Source of the DNA: an uncultured Bacillota bacterium
GTDB taxonomy: Bacteria; Bacillota; Clostridia; Christensenellales; QAND01
Length of the DNA: 17,356 nt
Reading direction: 5' to 3'
Assembly: GCA_905208455.1 (NCBI GenBank)
Contig: CAJLPK010000030.1
Location: 1 to 17,356, forward strand
Within the stretch, counting starts at the first letter, position 1, and every line of letters begins with the position of its first letter. Shown piece by piece: positions 14,108-17,356 of the stretch. A model generated the notes under the pieces. That model was given only the letters and a program-made list of their open reading frames with translations. It had not been told where the DNA came from and did no database searches. The position numbers were made by a program, and so were the translations under genes.

Positions 14108-15298
14108 TTAGCCTTCGTATTTTTCCACGATGGTCGCACAGCCCATGCCGCCGCCGATGCACAGCGTCGCCAGGCCGCGTTTGGCATCGCGCTTCTGCAT
14201 CTCATGCAGCAGGGTGACCAGGATACGGCAGCCGGACGCGCCTACCGGATGGCCCAGCGCAATGGCGCCGCCGTTTACGTTTACCTTTTCCGCATCCCAT
14301 TTCAGCTCTTTGCCCACAGCCAGCGCCTGTGCTGCAAACGCTTCGTTGGCTTCGATCAAATCGAAATCATCAATGCCAAGGCCGGTCTTTTTAAAGACCT
14401 TTTTGCAGGCCGCCACCGGGCCCACGCCCATGATGGAGGGGTCTACGCCGCCCAAGGCGCCCGCTACCCACGTCGCCATCGGCTTTACGCCCAGCTCCTT
14501 GGCCTTTTCTTCGCTCATGACAACCACGCAGGCCGCGCCGTCGTTGATGCCGGAGGCGTTGGCCGCGGTGACTGTGCCGCCGTCACGCTTGAAGGCGGGC
14601 TTCAGCTTGGCGATGCCCTCTGCCGTTACGCCGGCGCGCGGGCCCTCGTCCTTATTGAAAATCACGGTCTCTTTCTTCATCTTGACGGGCACGCCGACGA
14701 TCTCGTCGTCAAACTTGCCGGCCTTCTGGGCCGCTTCGGTCTTGTTCTGGCTCTGGGCTGCAAACTCATCCTGCATTTCGCGGGTGATGCCCCATTGCTC
14801 CGCCACGTTTTCCGCCGTGATGCCCATGTGGTATTGGTTGAACGCATCCCACAGCGCATCGTTGATCATGGTATCCACCAGCGTGCCGTTGTTCATGCGG
14901 TAGCCGTAACGGCCCTGCATCACAGCATACGGCGCTGCGGACATGTTTTCCATACCGCCGGCCACTACGATGTCCGCGTCGCCCGCCTGGATCATGTTCG
15001 CCGCCATGTTCACCGCGTTTAAGCCGCTGCCGCAAACCACGTTCAGCGTCACAGCCGGCACCTCTACCGGCAGCCCGGCATGGATGGCCGCCTGGCGCGC
15101 CACGTTCTGGCCCAGGCCCGCCTGGATGACGCAGCCCATCAGCACTTCATCGACCTGCTCCGGCTTTACGCCTGCACGGCTCAGCGCCTCTTTGATGACG
15201 ATGGTTCCCAACTGTTCTGCCGGCACACTTGTCAGCGTACCGCCCATTTTGCCGATTGCCGTACGCACAGCGCCGGCCAATACAACTTTTTTGGACAT
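14108..15298 (-). CDS. thl: Acetyl-CoA acetyltransferase (thiolase)
   Basis: A 396-residue biosynthetic thiolase that condenses two acetyl-CoA to acetoacetyl-CoA, the entry step of the pathway. The acyl-accepting Cys89 is in NVVCGSGL, the NEAFAAQ loop is present, His350 is in GGAIALGHPVGASGCR, and the proton-transferring Cys380 is in CIGGGMG. All are at positions matching characterised bacterial thiolases to within two residues. It is the first gene of the six-gene operon, with a leader of about 80 bases and a GGAGGA ribosome site. The promoter and a palindromic candidate operator are upstream. Confidence 0.97.
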   Translation of the reverse strand: MSKKVVLAGAVRTAIGKMGGTLTSVPAEQLGTIVIKEALSRAGVKPEQVDEVLMGCVIQAGLGQNVARQAAIHAGLPVEVPAVTLNVVCGSGLNAVNMAANMIQAGDADIVVAGGMENMSAAPYAVMQGRYGYRMNNGTLVDTMINDALWDAFNQYHMGITAENVAEQWGITREMQDEFAAQSQNKTEAAQKAGKFDDEIVGVPVKMKKETVIFNKDEGPRAGVTAEGIAKLKPAFKRDGGTVTAANASGINDGAACVVVMSEEKAKELGVKPMATWVAGALGGVDPSIMGVGPVAACKKVFKKTGLGIDDFDLIEANEAFAAQALAVGKELKWDAEKVNVNGGAIALGHPVGASGCRILVTLLHEMQKRDAKRGLATLCIGGGMGCATIVEKYEG

Positions 15299-15379
15299 GT
15301 TCGTTTCCTCCGTTTTTTAATTACTCTTAAAGGATGTACATTGGTTGAAAAAATGAGAGTTTGCCTCTGATTCTAACTA

Positions 15380-15397
15380 TGTGATAAATATATCACA
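15380..15397. promoter_or_regulatory. 18-bp palindrome over the thl promoter -10, candidate operator
   Basis: TGTGATA-aata-TATCACA is an inverted repeat with 7-bp arms and a 4-base centre that fully contains the -10 box. That is where a repressor would block transcription. It resembles redox-sensor (Rex) or CRP/FNR-type sites in its TGTGA/TCACA arms, but the arm spacing (8 between TGTGA and TCACA) fits neither consensus exactly, so the regulator is unassigned. Confidence 0.55.
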
Positions 15398-15415
15398 ATG
15401 TATGGGCCAATGCAA
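15387..15415 (-). promoter_or_regulatory. Promoter of the thl-crt-hbd-bcd-etfBA operon
   Basis: On the - strand TTGCAT (complement of 15410-15415) and TATATT (complement of 15387-15392) are 17 bases apart, giving a leader of about 80 bases before thl. Upstream are A/T tracts centred near 15432, 15452 and 15465, of the kind seen in curved or UP-element DNA. This region lies in the 249-base gap between the aldehyde dehydrogenase and thl, which otherwise holds only the aldehyde dehydrogenase terminator. Confidence 0.6.
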
Positions 15416-15493
15416 CGCTCCCGTGTTCTTTTTTTCACAAATTCCGCAATTTTTTCTTGGCATTTTTAGGGCGTCTCGTCCGTGTGCCTCCGC

Positions 15494-15541
15494 CAAAAAA
15501 GACAAAGGACGCCGGCAGGGCCTGCAGCCCCGTCAGCGTCC
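15494..15541 (-). terminator. Terminator of the aldehyde dehydrogenase gene
   Basis: On the - strand GGACGC ... GCGTCC (complement of 15536-15541 and 15507-15512) encloses a GC-rich inner hairpin with GGGC/GCCC arms. It is followed by a T-rich tail containing six consecutive T residues (complement of 15495-15500). It starts 7 bases after the aldehyde dehydrogenase stop and separates that gene from the thl operon. Confidence 0.75.
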
Positions 15542-15547
15542 GTATGT

Positions 15548-16993
15548 TTAGTTCAAATGAATGACGACCGCGCGCTCCTCGCTCATATCCTCAATGGAAT
15601 ATTTGCCGCCGCTTCTTCCATGCCCGCTCTGGCTGCCGCCACCGCCGCCGGCCGGGATGGTCGGGTCCCAATAGTTGGAGGCGCCGTTGATGTTCGTCGC
15701 GCCGAAATTGTACTGCTCTGCCATGCGCAGCGCCTTGCTGATGTCCTTGGTGAAGATGGCGCAGAACAGGCGGTAGCCGCTCATCTCCACCAGGCCGGGG
15801 ATCTCGCTCTCGTCCTGAAAGCGCACCAGCGGCAGCACAGGGCCAAAGGTCTCGTCGGTATGCAGCATACAGTCCACCGGCACATGGTCTACCACGGTAG
15901 GCTCAAAATAACGGTTCGTCGGCATGCCCTCGCGCCGCTTGCCGCCGGCTACTACCTTGGCGCCCTTTTCCACCGCCTGCTTGATATGCGATTCCACGAT
16001 CTCGATCTGGCTTTCCAGGTGCATCGGCCCCATCGTGGTCTTTGCATCAAACGGGTCGCCCAACTGGTATTGGGTCTGCATCTTTTCCAAAATCTTTGCT
16101 ACCAGGGCATCTGCAACGGCGTCGTCCACCAAAACGCGCTCCGTGCTGGTGCATACCTGACCGGCATTCAAAAAGCTGCCGTTCATCAGGCCCTGGGCCG
16201 CTACGTCCAAATCCGCGTCCTTCAACACGATACAGGGGCCGTCGCCGCCAAGCTCCATGGAGGTATGCTTGCATTTGGCCCGCTCGCAGATGATGTTGCC
16301 CGTCACGGTAGAGCCGGTAAAGCCAATGCCCGCGGTCAGCGGGTGCGCGCTCAGCGCATCGCCCACCACAGCGCCTTTGCCGATCACAAGGTTGACCGCG
16401 CCGTCCGGCAGGCCCACGCCCTCAAAGCACTTCATCAGCGCGCTTGCCACCGCCGCCGTGGTGGTGGCGGGGTTCCACACCATCGGGTCGCCCACGGCAA
16501 TGCCGGCGGCCAGGTAATACTGGCAGGCCGTGCCCAGCGGGAAGTTCCACGGTGTGATCACCGCAAAGATCCCCTTCGGGCGGCGCGTCACCAGGCAGCG
16601 CGCGTTTCTGTCGCGCAGCGGCACCACTTTGCCATCCATCCACTTGATTTGCTCGGCCGCATCGCGGAACGCCAGCGCGCAGGCCGCCACCTCGCCCAGC
16701 GCCTCGCTGTGGTACGGCTTGCCGTGCTCGGCGGTCAGCAGCTTTGCCAGCGCCTCTTGGTTTGCGTCTATCTTGTCCGCAATGCGGTAGCAGATCTCCG
16801 CCCGCTCGAATACCGTCATCGCCGCCAAGGCAGGCGCTGCTTTTTTGGCCGCCTGCAAGGCCGCGTCCGCATCCTCCGGCGTGCCCAGCGGAATGCGCCC
16901 CAGCACCTCGCCGCTGCCCGGGCTTACAACCTCCTGCATTTGCCGGCCTTCACCTTCAAACCACTTGCCATTGATATACATTGGGAAAATCAT
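15548..16993 (-). CDS. NAD(P)-dependent aldehyde dehydrogenase
   Basis: With ATG 16993 (GGAGGA 7 bases upstream) the protein has 481 residues, normal for the family. The in-frame ATG at 17077 lacks a ribosome site and would add 28 atypical residues. Catalytic residues are Asn150 in TPWNFP, Glu247 in MELGGDGP and nucleophile Cys281 in NAGQVCTSTERV. The cofactor motif GFTGST is at 224-229, and the C-terminal SGHGRSGGKYSIED matches non-acylating aldehyde dehydrogenases of the succinate-semialdehyde/lactaldehyde type. Two loop variants stand out: the usual VxKPA lysine is replaced (VWNPA, Asn174), and GGDGP replaces the common GGKSP. Coenzyme-A-acylating AdhE-type activity is not indicated. The substrate is unknown. 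It forms its own unit upstream of thl. Confidence 0.9.
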   Translation of the reverse strand: MIFPMYINGKWFEGEGRQMQEVVSPGSGEVLGRIPLGTPEDADAALQAAKKAAPALAAMTVFERAEICYRIADKIDANQEALAKLLTAEHGKPYHSEALGEVAACALAFRDAAEQIKWMDGKVVPLRDRNARCLVTRRPKGIFAVITPWNFPLGTACQYYLAAGIAVGDPMVWNPATTTAAVASALMKCFEGVGLPDGAVNLVIGKGAVVGDALSAHPLTAGIGFTGSTVTGNIICERAKCKHTSMELGGDGPCIVLKDADLDVAAQGLMNGSFLNAGQVCTSTERVLVDDAVADALVAKILEKMQTQYQLGDPFDAKTTMGPMHLESQIEIVESHIKQAVEKGAKVVAGGKRREGMPTNRYFEPTVVDHVPVDCMLHTDETFGPVLPLVRFQDESEIPGLVEMSGYRLFCAIFTKDISKALRMAEQYNFGATNINGASNYWDPTIPAGGGGGSQSGHGRSGGKYSIEDMSEERAVVIHLN

Positions 16994-17089
16994 CGTCTGT
17001 TCCTCCGTTCTCCTGCGATGGCTTTGCCGCGCATAGGCTGCGCCGCCTATACACCGCCCTCGCGCTTCCTCGGGCATATATTTGTATCT

Positions 17090-17117
17090 ATCTTACCATA
17101 AGTTCCCTTGTTTTGAA
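17090..17117 (-). promoter_or_regulatory. Possible promoter of the aldehyde dehydrogenase gene
   Basis: On the - strand TTCAAA (complement of 17112-17117) and TAAGAT (complement of 17090-17095) are 16 bases apart, each matching 4 of 6 consensus bases. The leader would be about 90 bases. Confidence 0.35.
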
Positions 17118-17176
17118 TAGGTTTGATGCGCCGGCCCCTCCCCCCTTTTTCCTGCACAGCCTCCCCTTCCCAATGC

Positions 17177-17205
17177 AAAAAGCGGAGGCCAAACCCGGCC
17201 CCCGC
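17177..17205 (-). terminator. Terminator after the FeoB-associated protein gene
   Basis: On the - strand GCGGGGGCC (complement of 17197-17205) pairs with GGCCTCCGC (complement of 17182-17190), with one G-T pair and loop GGGTTT, followed by five T residues. It ends the transcript entering from the right edge. Confidence 0.85.
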
Positions 17206-17232
17206 CCTACCCGGCGTTCCAAAATGCTTTTT

Positions 17233-17356
17233 TCACGGCTTCCTTTTCTGCTTTTCCTTTGCACATCTGCCAGGCATTGCGCAGCCCCGGCACCCGGCAC
17301 AGCCGCCCTTATTACGGCGGTATCGGCGCAGTGCCAGCACGGCCAGCCCCAGCACC
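17233..17356 (-). CDS. FeoB-associated Cys-rich membrane protein, 5' end beyond the window
   Basis: The last 40 residues of a protein read in from the right edge. The visible part has the end of a hydrophobic segment (VLGLAVLAL), a basic stretch (RRYRRNK), then the Cys cluster GGCAGCRGCAMPGRC and a Lys-rich tail ending at a TGA. A single membrane helix followed by basic residues and a GGCxGCxGC pattern is the hallmark of the small proteins found after feoB in Firmicutes. They are thought to assist ferrous iron uptake, though their mechanism is not established. A terminator follows the stop, consistent with the last gene of a feo operon. The call rests on a short fragment and on the Cys pattern. 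Confidence 0.65.
   Translation of the reverse strand, partial: VLGLAVLALRRYRRNKGGCAGCRGCAMPGRCAKEKQKRKP

Noticed and set aside
15380..15397. Calling the thl palindrome a definite Rex or CRP/FNR site
   Set aside because: The TGTGA and TCACA arms are 8 bases apart, whereas CRP sites have 6 and Rex sites have TTGTGA-N6-TCACAA. It is therefore reported as an unassigned operator only.
17033..17050. Hairpin ATAGGC-ggcgca-GCCTAT in the aldehyde dehydrogenase leader
   Set aside because: A 6-bp stem alone, with no alternative terminator or known riboswitch features, is likely chance in GC-rich DNA.
15482..17101. A 539-codon open frame on the + strand opposite the aldehyde dehydrogenase
   Set aside because: It is the antisense shadow of a clear aldehyde dehydrogenase. 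Its composition is His/Arg/Ala-rich without motifs, and it runs through the terminator of the real gene.
17088..17300. A 70-codon open frame on the - strand at the right edge
   Set aside because: It runs through the terminator at 17177-17205 and out of frame with the FeoB-associated Cys-rich reading, which is the convincing one.

Overview
The window looks like chromosome from a fairly GC-rich, butyrate-forming anaerobe of the Clostridia (Bacillota). The reasons are a complete acetyl-CoA to butyryl-CoA gene set with an electron-transferring flavoprotein, strong AGGAGG-type ribosome binding sites, AmiE/AmiF-like oligopeptide ATPases, Firmicutes-style U32 RNA hydroxylases, and a trailing FeoB-associated Cys-rich protein. 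No phage, insertion sequence, CRISPR array, tRNA or rRNA was seen. This is a core-genome style region, not a mobile island.

Layout, left to right. Positions 1-1486 (+) hold the end of an oligopeptide/dipeptide importer operon: oppD (5' truncated by the window edge) overlapping oppF. A 67-residue protein of unknown function follows (1567-1770), closed by a terminator. Positions 1868-5836 carry two U32-family genes on the + strand, an rlhA-like 23S rRNA cytidine hydroxylase and a trhP-like tRNA uridine-34 hydroxylase. Between them, on the - strand, lies a dedA-family membrane protein gene. Positions 5967-8318 (+) encode a CtpE-like P-type ATPase. A shared UUCG-loop terminator separates it from the convergent uppP (8358-9167, -), undecaprenyl-diphosphatase.

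From 9367 to 15298 everything is on the - strand. In transcription order the genes are thl, crt, hbd, bcd, etfB and etfA. They convert two acetyl-CoA to acetoacetyl-CoA, 3-hydroxybutyryl-CoA, crotonyl-CoA and butyryl-CoA. EtfAB very likely couples the last step to ferredoxin reduction by electron bifurcation. A promoter is visible upstream of thl, with an 18-bp near-perfect palindrome lying over its -10 box, and a strong terminator follows etfA. No phosphotransbutyrylase, butyrate kinase or butyryl-CoA:acetate CoA-transferase gene is present, so the final step to butyrate is encoded elsewhere.

Upstream of thl, also on the - strand, is a separately terminated NAD(P)-dependent aldehyde dehydrogenase (15548-16993). 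At the right edge is the C-terminal end of a FeoB-associated Cys-rich membrane protein (17233-17356), suggesting that a feo iron-uptake locus continues beyond the window.

I see no convincing previously undescribed multi-gene system. The points most worth a second look are the palindrome over the butyrate operon promoter, loss of all four Fe-S ligands in OppD at conserved spacing, the PQGL variant in the P-type ATPase, and the aldehyde dehydrogenase's altered cofactor-loop Lys.
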